Shown here: piece by piece, positions 14,789 to 23,364 of the stretch | How the letters are laid out: each line of letters opens with the position of its first letter | Numbering within the stretch: position 1 is the stretch's first letter | Origin: Candidatus Izimoplasma sp. ZiA1 | GTDB taxonomy: Bacteria; Bacillota_I; Bacilli_A; Izemoplasmatales; Izemoplasmataceae | Length of the DNA: 64,000 bases | Direction of reading: 5' to 3' | Assembly (NCBI GenBank): GCA_002285055.1 | Contig: NQYJ01000002.1 | Location: forward strand, 228,378 to 292,377 | Notes under the pieces: model-generated | Databases searched by the model: none | Told to the model about the DNA's origin: nothing | What the model saw: only the letters and a program-made list of their open reading frames with translations | Made by a program: the position numbers and the translations under genes

Positions 14789-14819
14789 ATTATAAACCTT
14801 AACATAACGTCAAGGTCAA
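14789..14819 (-). promoter_or_regulatory. MerR-type promoter and operator (19-bp spacer)
   Basis: On the minus strand the -35 box TTGACC (plus positions 14814-14819) and the -10 box TATAAT (14789-14794) are separated by exactly 19 bases. A dyad at 14796-14816 has outer arms ACCTT/AAGGT and seven of eight possible pairs. The elongated spacer with a central dyad is the classical MerR activation architecture. Confidence 0.8.
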
Positions 14820-14881
14820 TAAAAAGAATAAAATTAATTTAAACAAAGTAATTTATGTTAAAATATATAAGAGGTGATTTA

Positions 14882-16042
14882 ATGATTAATTTTACTTATA
14901 GTTCACCAACCATTATTCATTTTGGTGAAGGACAAATCGTCAAACTTATTGACGAGCTAAAGAAAAGAAATGTAAAAAACTTATTGTTTGTTTATGGTAA
15001 AACAGCTGTAAAAAAACTTGGCATTTACGATAAAGTAGTAGAAGTTACAACAGAGCTTGGAATTAGGCTGTTTGAAGAAAGTGGCGTTAGACCAAATCCG
15101 GATATTACTAGTGTCTATAGTGGTATTAGTAAGTGTAAGGAAAATAATATTGATTTTATCTTTGCTGCTGGTGGCGGTAGTGTCGTAGATTGTGCAAAGG
15201 CAATTGGGTTAGGTTATTATTATGATGGTGACGCTTGGGATATGTATGTTAAAAAAGGTATCCCTGGAAAATCTTTACCTATTGGTTGTGCTATAACACT
15301 AGCTGCAACTGGAACTGAATCAAACGGTAACAGTGTTATTAGCAATGATTCTACTGATGAGAAGCGTAGTATAGCATCAAAAAATAGTGTTCCTGTATTT
15401 GCAATAATTGATCCAGCATATACTTTAAGCGTTAATCAACATTTTACAGTAGCTGGAAGTATTGATATTATAATGCATATCTTAGAGCAGTACTTTAGCA
15501 ATACAGAAGATACTGAGACAAGTGATTTAATGAGTATTGGTGTTCTTAAAAGTGTAATAGAGAATACGAACTGGCTTTTAAATGGTAAAAATACATATCA
15601 AAAAAGAGCTAATATTAGCTGGGCATCAACTATTGGACTAAACTGGATACTAGGTGTAGACAAAGTTGGGGATTGGGCTACTCATCGTCTTAGTTATGCT
15701 ATAACAAAAGAATATGGAGTAACACATGGTAGTGCTCTTGCATTGATATTTAGTTCTTGGATGAAAACAGCTTTAAAATATAATCCAGTAACTATGAAAT
15801 GGCGTTTATCGTTACTAGGTTCAGAATTATTTGGAGGAATAGAATATAACGAAGTCCCTGACGCATTGAATAAAGTTTTTAATGAATGGGGCGCAAATAC
15901 CTGTTTTAAAGATCAGGGCATAACCTTGAGTGAACAAAACATTGATTCATTAGTTGAAAACGCTTTGGCACTAGGTAATGTAGGAACAGTAGTAGATATC
16001 AATAAAGAGATTGCAAAAGAAATTTTTAATTTAGCAAAATAA
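14882..16042 (+). CDS. Iron-containing alcohol dehydrogenase (butanol dehydrogenase-like)
   Basis: A 386-residue group III iron-dependent alcohol dehydrogenase, close to NAD(P)H-dependent butanol dehydrogenases (YugJ/BdhA type). The nucleotide-binding GGGSVVDCAKAIG is at about 95-107. Metal ligands are expected at D and H of GSIDIIMHILEQ (about 194-205), H of DWATHRL (about 265) and H of VTHGSALAL (about 281). It would interconvert aldehydes and alcohols in fermentative redox balance. The start is ATG 14882, preceded by AAGAGGTGAT; ATG 14855 in the same frame would read through that ribosome site. It lies divergent from the merR-like gene. Confidence 0.9.
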   Translation: MINFTYSSPTIIHFGEGQIVKLIDELKKRNVKNLLFVYGKTAVKKLGIYDKVVEVTTELGIRLFEESGVRPNPDITSVYSGISKCKENNIDFIFAAGGGSVVDCAKAIGLGYYYDGDAWDMYVKKGIPGKSLPIGCAITLAATGTESNGNSVISNDSTDEKRSIASKNSVPVFAIIDPAYTLSVNQHFTVAGSIDIIMHILEQYFSNTEDTETSDLMSIGVLKSVIENTNWLLNGKNTYQKRANISWASTIGLNWILGVDKVGDWATHRLSYAITKEYGVTHGSALALIFSSWMKTALKYNPVTMKWRLSLLGSELFGGIEYNEVPDALNKVFNEWGANTCFKDQGITLSEQNIDSLVENALALGNVGTVVDINKEIAKEIFNLAK

Positions 16043-16063
16043 AGCAGAGAAATCTGCTTTTTT
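16041..16063 (+). terminator. Terminator after iron alcohol dehydrogenase gene
   Basis: Stem AAAGCAGA (16041-16048) with TCTGCTTT (16053-16060), then T residues. Confidence 0.8.
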
Positions 16064-16082
16064 ATTTTTTTTATAATTCTTA

Positions 16083-16130
16083 TTGTGTAATACACAAAAA
16101 GGTGTTATTATTTAAATGTGTAATACACAA
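16083..16130. promoter_or_regulatory. Twin 13-bp palindromes flanking a possible promoter
   Basis: TGTGTAATACACA occurs twice, at 16084-16096 and 16117-16129, centre-to-centre 33 bases, on the same face of the helix. The first copy covers a possible -35 box (TTGTGT 16083-16088) followed 17 bases later by TATTAT (16106-16111). The second copy falls near the expected transcription start. This looks like a two-site repressor operator. The next gene is the MFS gene at 16328. Confidence 0.6.
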
Positions 16131-16237
16131 TAATAAAATATGGTGTCAACATATGCTACATAATTAATAATGTTGATGAAAAAATTAATAATATTGACAA
16201 TTATATTAAAAATATTAATAAAGATTTCAATTACTTC

Positions 16238-16266
16238 TTGACTTAAAAGTATAATATTTATATAAT
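16238..16266 (+). promoter_or_regulatory. Second promoter for the MFS gene at 16328
   Basis: TTGACT (16238-16243), 17 bases, TATAAT (16261-16266). It gives a short leader of about 55 bases before ATG 16328, which has GAGGTG as its ribosome site. Confidence 0.7.
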
Positions 16267-16327
16267 TAAGGCATGAGTTAATATTATTAAGTGTTTAATA
16301 AAGAAAATAAACTATTAGAGGTGAAAT

Positions 16328-17668
16328 ATGAAGAATCATCAATTTTTAAAAGACAAAAACTATTTGCTGTTATTTTTTGGTAAATTGGTATCTGGAATTG
16401 GGAGTAGGGTTTATGGATTTGGTATTGGACTATACCTACTAGACCTTACTGGACTTGCGAGTTCTTTAGCAAGTTATATTAGTATTTGGGCCGTTGTTTT
16501 ATTTATAGCAGGTCCTATAGCAGCAACATTTACTGACCGTTGGAAAAATAAAGTCCGTGTTTTATATCTAACAGATTACGGCAGAGGTATTGTATATCTA
16601 CTAATTTCATTAGGTGTTTGGTATTTTGGTGGTACTGGAAACACAGAGATGGTGATGTTGGTAATTTATTGTGGTTTAGTTGTTATTGGGATTCAAACAG
16701 CTTTTTTCAATCCTGCATCAGTTGCTTTGATTCCACAATTAGTTGATAGTGATGAGTTAGTTTCTGCTAGCTCGATAATGCAAATAACGAGATCTGTTCA
16801 GAATATATTAGGTTTATCTTTAGGAGCTTTATTATATATAACAATTGGAATTGTTCCTTTAATGATAATTAATGGTCTTAGTTTTATATTATCTGCATTT
16901 TCTGAAATGTTTATTAGATTTAAGGTTCCAAAAAATATTGAAAGAATAAAAAAAGAAGCTGAGACATTTAAAGCTGAAGAAGAAACTGTAGGAGCTCTAG
17001 GTTATATTAAGAGGATTTATAACGATTTATACAACGCTGTTAAGTATATGACAGTAGACGCTAAACCGATTTTAATGATTACACTTATTATTCTAATTTC
17101 AACAACACTTGGAGCTCCATGGTTTTCAATCGGTGTTCCATATATGTTAAAAGAATACTTTACATTTGCAGAAGGATTTAAACCTGAATATATTCTTGCT
17201 TCAGCAGAGTTTGCTGAAGGTATTGGGATTATTCTATTAAGCTTGGTTGTTAGTGCAATTGCGGTAAAGTATAAAATATATCAACTTATTAGAGTTGGTG
17301 GTACACTCTTTCTTTTCTTAGGAGCATCTTATTTTGCTATTGTATACTTCTTTGATATCAATGTGTTTAGCACACATACGTTTGTATATACCTTTGTGGC
17401 AATAAACTTTGTGGCAGGTGGAATAAACGCAATAGTAAATGCGCCTTTAGATGCGGCTATGCAAAAGTATATTGATCCTTCAAAAATTGGTAAAGTCGGA
17501 ACTTTAATGGATACATTTGGTAGTTTGTTATTTCCAGTAACTGCTCTACTTGCTGGATTAATGATTGACAATATAAGTATGTATATTCCATTATTTATGA
17601 TGATATCTGGAATGTTGTTAATAACATTTATTAGTTTTAAAAGTAAAGAACTAAAAAAACTTGTATAA
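16328..17668 (+). CDS. MFS transporter (efflux type)
   Basis: A 446-residue major facilitator with about 12 helices. The motif FTDRWKNKVRVLYLTDYGRG follows helix 2, and a long charged loop (about 200-235, KKEAETFKAEEE) separates the two halves. It belongs to the same broad efflux subgroup as the protein at 11733-13001 but is not a recent duplicate. The substrate is unknown. Two candidate promoters precede it, the upstream one carrying twin palindromes, so expression is probably repressor-controlled. It is transcribed alone and ends at a strong hairpin. Confidence 0.85.
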   Translation: MKNHQFLKDKNYLLLFFGKLVSGIGSRVYGFGIGLYLLDLTGLASSLASYISIWAVVLFIAGPIAATFTDRWKNKVRVLYLTDYGRGIVYLLISLGVWYFGGTGNTEMVMLVIYCGLVVIGIQTAFFNPASVALIPQLVDSDELVSASSIMQITRSVQNILGLSLGALLYITIGIVPLMIINGLSFILSAFSEMFIRFKVPKNIERIKKEAETFKAEEETVGALGYIKRIYNDLYNAVKYMTVDAKPILMITLIILISTTLGAPWFSIGVPYMLKEYFTFAEGFKPEYILASAEFAEGIGIILLSLVVSAIAVKYKIYQLIRVGGTLFLFLGASYFAIVYFFDINVFSTHTFVYTFVAINFVAGGINAIVNAPLDAAMQKYIDPSKIGKVGTLMDTFGSLLFPVTALLAGLMIDNISMYIPLFMMISGMLLITFISFKSKELKKLV

Positions 17669-17695
17669 AAAACACTTGTAAAAGTGTTTTTTTTT
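17669..17695 (+). terminator. Terminator after MFS gene
   Basis: Stem AAAACACTT (17669-17677) with AAGTGTTTT (17682-17690), then T residues. Confidence 0.82.
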
Positions 17696-17727
17696 ATCAA
17701 TTTTGATATAATCAAGATGGTGATAAT

Positions 17728-18381
17728 ATGAATGTGAAAATTGATGAAAGACTTAAAGAACTAACTCCTAATTTCAACGTCGGAGTAGTTGAGATGATTG
17801 TTGAGCAAATAGACAGTAAGGAACTCAATGAAACAATCACTCAATTAGAGAATGAAATCTATAAAACAATAGATATAAAAGATGTAGTGAACTTAGATAT
17901 TATCAAAGATGGAAGAGATGCCTATAAAAAATATGGGAAAGATCCTTCAAGATATCGTCTAAGTGTGGAATCTTTATATAGAAGACTTTCAAAAGGAAAT
18001 AAACTTTATAGAATTAATAACATTGTTGATATTGGTAATCTATTATCAATCGTTTCTAGAAAAAGTATCGCAGTTCTTGATTATGATGCAATAAAAGGTG
18101 ATGTCCTTATCCGATTAGGAAAAGCTGATGATGACTATGAAGGTATAGGAAGAGGAAAGTTGAATGTTGAAAAAATCCCTGTTTATGTCGATAAAATATC
18201 AGCGTTTGGGTCAACAACTTCTGATACACTTAGGACTTCAATAAAAATAGATACAAAAAAAATCCTTGTTTTTGTTATCTCTTTCTCAGGTCCTAAATCA
18301 CTTGAATGCGAGATTAAACTTACTAAAGATTTGTATAAACAATTTGCAAATGGTCACATAATTAATGAGTATATTCTTTAG
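17728..18381 (+). CDS. B3/4 domain (PheT-like tRNA-binding) protein
   Basis: A 217-residue stand-alone protein with the B3/B4 domain otherwise found in the phenylalanyl-tRNA synthetase beta chain. The diagnostic stretch is KYGKDPSRYRLSVESLYRR (about residues 70-88), followed by INNIVDIGNLLSIVSRKSIA. In PheT this domain edits mischarged Tyr-tRNA. Free-standing versions are widespread in Bacillota but poorly characterised, so an RNA-binding or trans-editing role is an inference. The gene has a GGTGAT ribosome site and its own terminator. Confidence 0.85.
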   Translation: MNVKIDERLKELTPNFNVGVVEMIVEQIDSKELNETITQLENEIYKTIDIKDVVNLDIIKDGRDAYKKYGKDPSRYRLSVESLYRRLSKGNKLYRINNIVDIGNLLSIVSRKSIAVLDYDAIKGDVLIRLGKADDDYEGIGRGKLNVEKIPVYVDKISAFGSTTSDTLRTSIKIDTKKILVFVISFSGPKSLECEIKLTKDLYKQFANGHIINEYIL

Positions 18382-18403
18382 AGCACAAAAATGTGCTCTT
18401 TTT
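18380..18403 (+). terminator. Terminator after B3/4 gene
   Basis: Stem AGAGCACA (18380-18387) with TGTGCTCT (18392-18399), then T residues. Confidence 0.82.
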
Positions 18404-18414
18404 AAGTACATTTT

Positions 18415-18443
18415 TTGTATTTCTCCTTGATTTAGTGTAGAAT
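18415..18443 (+). promoter_or_regulatory. Promoter of the membrane HU gene
   Basis: TTGTAT (18415-18420), 17 bases, TAGAAT (18438-18443), 28 bases before ATG 18471. Confidence 0.55.
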
Positions 18444-18470
18444 AATTATAAATAACAAGGTGGTGGTTTT

Positions 18471-19934
18471 ATGCGTTCAAGCTCTAATTTATTTCGAAGA
18501 CTTAGTATTATCTTTTTAATACTTTCTTTAGTAACGCTTTTTGTTATAGCTGCCTTGCTGATTCTTAGTATTACAGATGACGCAATTGTGTGCCCTGAGG
18601 ACAGTTTTATCTGCCACTATGAGGAAGAGTTTAGATTTTATCAGAACACAATTGTTGGATTGGGATTAATAATGGCTTTATTGATAATTATGTCAAGATT
18701 CTTTCAACTTCAAATAAAGTATGTAGCTGAATATTCTGGTTATACTAAATCAGTTTCAGAAGAAGAACAAAAAATAATTGAAGAATCTACAAAAGCATCT
18801 TCTGCATTAAAAGAGTATTTTCAACTTCTTGAAGATAAAAAGAATAACAGTCATCAAATGAGTATTGATGATTATGATGAAACAGAGGATGCTGACCTTA
18901 CAGAAGATTCTTTAGAAGAAATGATAACTGATAAAGACTTGATAGATATTTCCTTAGAAACCGAAAAACACAGTAAAAACAAAATTAATTATCCTAGTGA
19001 CTTCGCTGATGAAGACGAGAATAATAGAAAAATAATAGATGAGGAAAAAGAATTAGAAAGCCTAACAGAATCAGCCCCAAATAATATTACTATTGAGCCT
19101 TTAACTACAAAGAGTGATGACATTAAAGATTTAAATGAGTCCAAAGAAGATATATCTACAGAAAAGATAGATAATAAATCTCCAGATTTACTAATTAGAG
19201 ATGCACACATTCAAAAGTCAAGTGCTGAGAGTGAATCAAAAAAAGTTAAAGAGTATTATGTTAGAAAAACAAAATCTGATTTTTATGGAATAATTTATAA
19301 AGAAACAGATCTTAACAAAACAAAATCTAAATTGTTCTTGAACACTTTGCTTAATGTAATAACAGAAGAAATCTCACAAGGGAACATAATAAATATAAAT
19401 GAGTTTGGTAAGTTTAGAAAAGTTAGTTATAAAGAACAACTTAGAATTAACCCAAAAACAGGTAAGAAAATCTCAGTAAAGGCACATTCATTAGCTCGCT
19501 TTTACCCTCACAAGAATTTAAAAGAAATTGTTGATAAAGGGGAACTTGATTTTACTAAAAAATATTTAAAATCAATAAAAATAATTGAACCTAAGATTAC
19601 CACAGAAAACATGAAAAAAGTGGTAAGTAAAAAGTCACAAATTAAAACGCTTACAAAATCAATACACAAAACTGAGATAATTTCAATTATTTCAGCAAAA
19701 TCTTTATTATCAAAAAACAAATCGCAGCAATTTTTAAACGCTTTCATTTCTGTATTAACTAATGAGTTAAAAAGTGGAAATTCCATAAATATTCCGGAAT
19801 TTGGAAAATTCAAAACAGTGAAAAGAGCGCCTAAAGAAGCGGTTAATCCTCAAACGCTTGAACGAATTAAAATAAATGCACACAATTCTGTAAAACTTCT
19901 TTTTGACAAGAATTTTAAAGAAAAAATAAAATAA
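18471..19934 (+). CDS. Membrane-anchored protein with two C-terminal HU domains
   Basis: A 487-residue protein. Residues about 11-34 and 58-78 are membrane helices. RR at 9-10 before the first and an acidic loop with C41 and C48 between them suggest that both termini are cytoplasmic. Residues about 95-260 are a low-complexity acidic, Ser/Asp/Glu-rich linker. Residues about 263-355 and 396-487 each match the HU/IHF fold (KSDFYGIIYKETDLNKTKSK, NEFGKFRK, NPKTGKK; and INIPEFGKFKTV, NPQTLER). Both keep the Asn-Pro of the DNA-intercalating arm. It may tether chromosomal or incoming DNA to the membrane. I know of no named family with this architecture. It is transcribed alone. Confidence 0.82.
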   Translation: MRSSSNLFRRLSIIFLILSLVTLFVIAALLILSITDDAIVCPEDSFICHYEEEFRFYQNTIVGLGLIMALLIIMSRFFQLQIKYVAEYSGYTKSVSEEEQKIIEESTKASSALKEYFQLLEDKKNNSHQMSIDDYDETEDADLTEDSLEEMITDKDLIDISLETEKHSKNKINYPSDFADEDENNRKIIDEEKELESLTESAPNNITIEPLTTKSDDIKDLNESKEDISTEKIDNKSPDLLIRDAHIQKSSAESESKKVKEYYVRKTKSDFYGIIYKETDLNKTKSKLFLNTLLNVITEEISQGNIININEFGKFRKVSYKEQLRINPKTGKKISVKAHSLARFYPHKNLKEIVDKGELDFTKKYLKSIKIIEPKITTENMKKVVSKKSQIKTLTKSIHKTEIISIISAKSLLSKNKSQQFLNAFISVLTNELKSGNSINIPEFGKFKTVKRAPKEAVNPQTLERIKINAHNSVKLLFDKNFKEKIK

Positions 19935-19968
19935 AAAAAATAGGCAAAAAAAACTTGTCTATTTTTTT
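19934..19968 (+). terminator. Terminator after the membrane HU gene
   Basis: An imperfect stem AAATAGGCAA/TTGTCTATTT (one G-T pair) around an A-rich loop, followed by a T-run ending near 19968. Confidence 0.65.
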
Positions 19969-20031
19969 GTAAAATTGTCTTTAAAAATCATTATTTTGTG
20001 ATATTATAATTTTGTAGAAAGTTGGTGGAGT

Positions 20032-21870
20032 ATGCTTTATATAAATACAGCTTTAAACAAAGAAAAGCATTGTGCTTTTTATTTTGGACTAGAAGAATAT
20101 CTAATTAAGGATTTTAATTACGATAATGATATATTTATGCTTTGGAATGTTGAGCCAACTGTAATGATTGGTAGACACCAAATAACTAATCTTGAAATCA
20201 ATAAAGATTACATTGATGAAAACAACATTCATATAGTTAGAAGAAACAGTGGTGGTGGTGCTGTATTTACAGATTTAGGGTGTTTACAGTATTCATTTAT
20301 TACTGATAAAAAGGAACATTCTAAAAATATTTTTGAAAAACATGTTAAACATATAGTTGATGCTGTAAAAGATTTAGGAATTGATGCAACTTTTACAGGT
20401 CGCAACGACATTCTTAGTGATGGTTTAAAATTTTCAGGAAACGCTGAGTATATATACAAAGATAAAATGGTAATGCATGGAACAATTTTGTTTGAGACGG
20501 ATTTTGAGAACCTACTGAAAAGTTTAAATCCAGATAAAATAAAACTAACTTCAAAAGCAATAACAAGTGTCAAAAGTCGTGTTACTAACATTGGTGAAAA
20601 AACAGAACTAACACTAGAAGAATTTTATGACTATCTTGTAAAAAAAATTAAAACTAGTGAAATTAATTATCAAGAACTTGAACTTAGTAAAGTTAATGAA
20701 TACAAAAAGAAGTTTTATTTAGATGAATGGAATTATGGAAAAAACCCTAAGTTTGCATTCACAAAAAAGAAACGTTTTAAAGCTGGAACATTTAGAGTAG
20801 ATATTGATCTAAAAAATAATACTGTAAAAAGTTTAAAACTTAGTGGAGATTATTTTGCGTTTAAAGATATAAAAACATTTGAAGAAGCCTTTTATGGTGT
20901 TTCATTTACTTATGATGAGTTTCTAAAAGTGCTAAAAAAGAATAAAATAAAAGAGTATATTTATTTGATGAAATCATCAAATTTCCTTGAACTTGTCTTT
21001 GATGAAGTAAAAAAGAAAATTTCAAAACCTGATTACTTAAAAGTTAATTTGAAGGATCTTAATAAACAAACATCAAAAATAAAAGCTTTATTAAGTCAAC
21101 ATAACTTACATACAGTATGTCAAGAAGCAGCTTGTCCTAACCAACTTGAATGCTTCTCAAATAAAACTGCGACTTTTATGATTCTTGGTACAAAATGTAC
21201 TAGGAATTGTAAATTTTGTGATGTAACTCATGGTGAACCTGATTTAGTAGATAAATTAGAGCCGAACAACATTCTTAAAGCTGTTGAAGTAATGGGTCTA
21301 AAACATGTTGTTATAACTTCAGTTACTAGAGATGACTTAAAAGATTATGGGGCAAGTCAATTTAAAGATAGTATTTTACTTCTAAAGGATAAGTTTCCAG
21401 AGACAACTGTAGAAGTTTTAATCCCTGACTTAATGGGAGATAAAGAGGCATTAAAGATTATCGTTGATGCTAAACCTGATGTAATCAATCATAATCTTGA
21501 GACTGTTGAAGAACTTTATGAAGGATTTAGAGATAATGCGAATTATCAAAGAAGTTTTAATGTACTAAAAAATGTTAAGGAAATGGATCCATCAATTTTA
21601 ACGAAATCTGGTATTATGGTTGGAATTGGGGAAAAAGAGGAATCTGTATATAAATTAATGGATGATTTAAGGAATATCAACTGTGATATTTTAACTATAG
21701 GACAATATTTAAGGCCATCTTTAAAACATATAGAAGTTACTGAGTATGTAACTGAGGAAATGTTTGAAAAATATAAGAACGAAGGTAAAAAAAGAGGCTT
21801 TAGGTATGTCGCAAGTGGACCACTTGTAAGAAGTAGTTATCAAGCCTTAAAACAATTTGAAGGAGAATAG
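20032..21870 (+). CDS. Lipoate-protein ligase A / lipoyl synthase fusion (LplA-LipA)
   Basis: A 612-residue fusion. Residues about 1-335 are LplA: RRNSGGGAVFTDLG at 66-79, the ligand-binding Lys in GLKFSGNAE (about 135-143), and the C-terminal accessory domain. Residues about 336-612 are LipA: auxiliary cluster C-x4-C-x5-C (CQEAACPNQLEC), radical-SAM C-x3-C-x2-C (CTRNCKFC) and the C-terminal RSSY serine ligand. The ligase can attach lipoate or octanoate, and the synthase can insert sulfur into octanoyl groups. The likely substrate is the GcvH protein encoded two genes downstream. It leads the glycine cleavage operon, 2 bases before gcvT. I see no frameshift or stop at the junction. Confidence 0.92.
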   Translation: MLYINTALNKEKHCAFYFGLEEYLIKDFNYDNDIFMLWNVEPTVMIGRHQITNLEINKDYIDENNIHIVRRNSGGGAVFTDLGCLQYSFITDKKEHSKNIFEKHVKHIVDAVKDLGIDATFTGRNDILSDGLKFSGNAEYIYKDKMVMHGTILFETDFENLLKSLNPDKIKLTSKAITSVKSRVTNIGEKTELTLEEFYDYLVKKIKTSEINYQELELSKVNEYKKKFYLDEWNYGKNPKFAFTKKKRFKAGTFRVDIDLKNNTVKSLKLSGDYFAFKDIKTFEEAFYGVSFTYDEFLKVLKKNKIKEYIYLMKSSNFLELVFDEVKKKISKPDYLKVNLKDLNKQTSKIKALLSQHNLHTVCQEAACPNQLECFSNKTATFMILGTKCTRNCKFCDVTHGEPDLVDKLEPNNILKAVEVMGLKHVVITSVTRDDLKDYGASQFKDSILLLKDKFPETTVEVLIPDLMGDKEALKIIVDAKPDVINHNLETVEELYEGFRDNANYQRSFNVLKNVKEMDPSILTKSGIMVGIGEKEESVYKLMDDLRNINCDILTIGQYLRPSLKHIEVTEYVTEEMFEKYKNEGKKRGFRYVASGPLVRSSYQALKQFEGE

Positions 21871-21872
21871 AT

Positions 21873-22964
21873 ATGAAGAAAACAGTATTATACGATAATC
21901 ATGTAGCTTTAGATGCTAAAGTTGTTGATTTTGCTGGTTTTATGATGCCTATAAGTTATACTTCAATTTCTCATGAACATTCTTACGTTCGTGAAAAATG
22001 TGGTATTTTTGATGTATCTCATATGGGTGAGATTTATGTAAAGGGTAGTGAAGCAGAAAAATTTGTAGATTATATTTTCACAAATGATGTATTAAGTATG
22101 AATGATAATCAAGTTCTTTATGGAATGATGTGTTACCCAACAGGTGGAGTAGTAGATGATCTATTAGTTTACAAGGTGAATAAAGAGTTTTATTTATTAG
22201 TGATTAATGCATCAAATATTGAAAAAGATTATGCTTGGATTTTAGAAAACAATAAATTTGATTGTGTTACATCAAATGAATCAGACAATTATAGTGAAGT
22301 TGCATTACAAGGACCTTTAGCAGAAAAAGTGTTAAGTGAGTTTACTAGTTATGATTTAAAAGAACTAAAATTTTTCACTTTTGATAATATCGTAATCGAT
22401 GGTATTAAGTATTTAGTATCTAGAACCGGTTATACTGGTGAAGATGGATTTGAAATTTACGGAAAACATCAAGATATAGTTAAAGTTTGGGAGTTATTAT
22501 TAAGTAAAGGTGAAGAATATATTGTTCCAATAGGTTTAGGAGCAAGAGATACACTAAGATTTGAAGTTGCACTTCCATTATATGGTAATGAACTTAGTAA
22601 AGATATTACACCTCTTGAGGCCTCACTAGGATTTGCAGTGAAGTTAGAAGCTGGTGATTTTATTGGTAAAGATGTTTTAGTTAAGCAAAAAGCTGAAAAA
22701 ACTAAACGTCGTGTAGTTGGATTAACATTATTAACAAAAGGTATTTTAAGACATGGTTATAAGGTTTATTTTGAAGATAAAGAAGTTGGAGAGGTAACTA
22801 CTGGTTATAAGTCTCCATCAACTAATGAGAGCGTTGCTTTAGCTTTAATTGATAGACCATATGATAAAATGGGGACTTTATTAAAAGTTCAAGTAAGAAA
22901 CAAATTTGTAGATGTAAAAGTTAGAAATAAAAAATTTTATGATAAGAATTATAAACAGGATTAG
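21873..22964 (+). CDS. gcvT: Glycine cleavage system T protein (aminomethyltransferase)
   Basis: A 363-residue GcvT. It transfers the aminomethyl carbon from the lipoyl arm of H protein to tetrahydrofolate and releases ammonia. Family landmarks are VDFAGFMMPISY near the N-terminus, REKCGIFDVSHMGE at about 41-54, the RTGYTGEDGFEIY folate-site segment at about 184-196 and PIGLGARDTLRFE (about 218-230). The length is typical. It follows the LplA-LipA fusion by 2 bases and precedes gcvH by 11 bases, with AGGAGG as the gcvH ribosome site. Confidence 0.96.
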   Translation: MKKTVLYDNHVALDAKVVDFAGFMMPISYTSISHEHSYVREKCGIFDVSHMGEIYVKGSEAEKFVDYIFTNDVLSMNDNQVLYGMMCYPTGGVVDDLLVYKVNKEFYLLVINASNIEKDYAWILENNKFDCVTSNESDNYSEVALQGPLAEKVLSEFTSYDLKELKFFTFDNIVIDGIKYLVSRTGYTGEDGFEIYGKHQDIVKVWELLLSKGEEYIVPIGLGARDTLRFEVALPLYGNELSKDITPLEASLGFAVKLEAGDFIGKDVLVKQKAEKTKRRVVGLTLLTKGILRHGYKVYFEDKEVGEVTTGYKSPSTNESVALALIDRPYDKMGTLLKVQVRNKFVDVKVRNKKFYDKNYKQD

Positions 22965-22975
22965 GAGGAAAAATA

Positions 22976-23353
22976 ATGAGTAAAGTATTAGACGGGTTAT
23001 ATTACACAAACTCACATGAATGGGTGAAAGTAGAAGATGGTTTTGCATATATTGGGATTACTGATTATGCGCAAGAAAGTTTAGGTGAAATCGTATTTGT
23101 TGAGTTGCCTGAAGAAGAAGATCAAGTTAATGCAGGTGAAGAATTTGCTGCAATTGAAAGTGTAAAAGCTGCATCAGATATCTTATCACCAATAACAGGA
23201 ATTATTGTTATGGTTAATGATGATTTAGAAGATTCTCCAGAATTATTAAACGAAGATTCATTTGAAAATTGGATTATCAAAGTAGAAATGGAAGACAGTT
23301 CAGAATTAAATAAACTTTTAAGTAAAGCAGAATACGAAGATATTTTAGAATAG
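22976..23353 (+). CDS. gcvH: Glycine cleavage system H protein
   Basis: A 125-residue GcvH carrying the lipoyl swinging arm. The lipoylated lysine is expected in ESVKAASDI (about residues 61-69), and the flanking ITDYAQESLGEIVFVELPE is characteristic. It shuttles the aminomethyl group among P, T and L proteins. Its modification would depend on the LplA-LipA fusion at the head of this operon. Confidence 0.97.
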   Translation: MSKVLDGLYYTNSHEWVKVEDGFAYIGITDYAQESLGEIVFVELPEEEDQVNAGEEFAAIESVKAASDILSPITGIIVMVNDDLEDSPELLNEDSFENWIIKVEMEDSSELNKLLSKAEYEDILE

Positions 23354-23364
23354 GAGTGATTAAT

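Noticed and set aside
19935..20031. Glycine riboswitch upstream of the gcv operon
   Set aside because: Only 97 bases are available, mostly terminator and promoter. No tandem-aptamer-like conserved blocks are seen.
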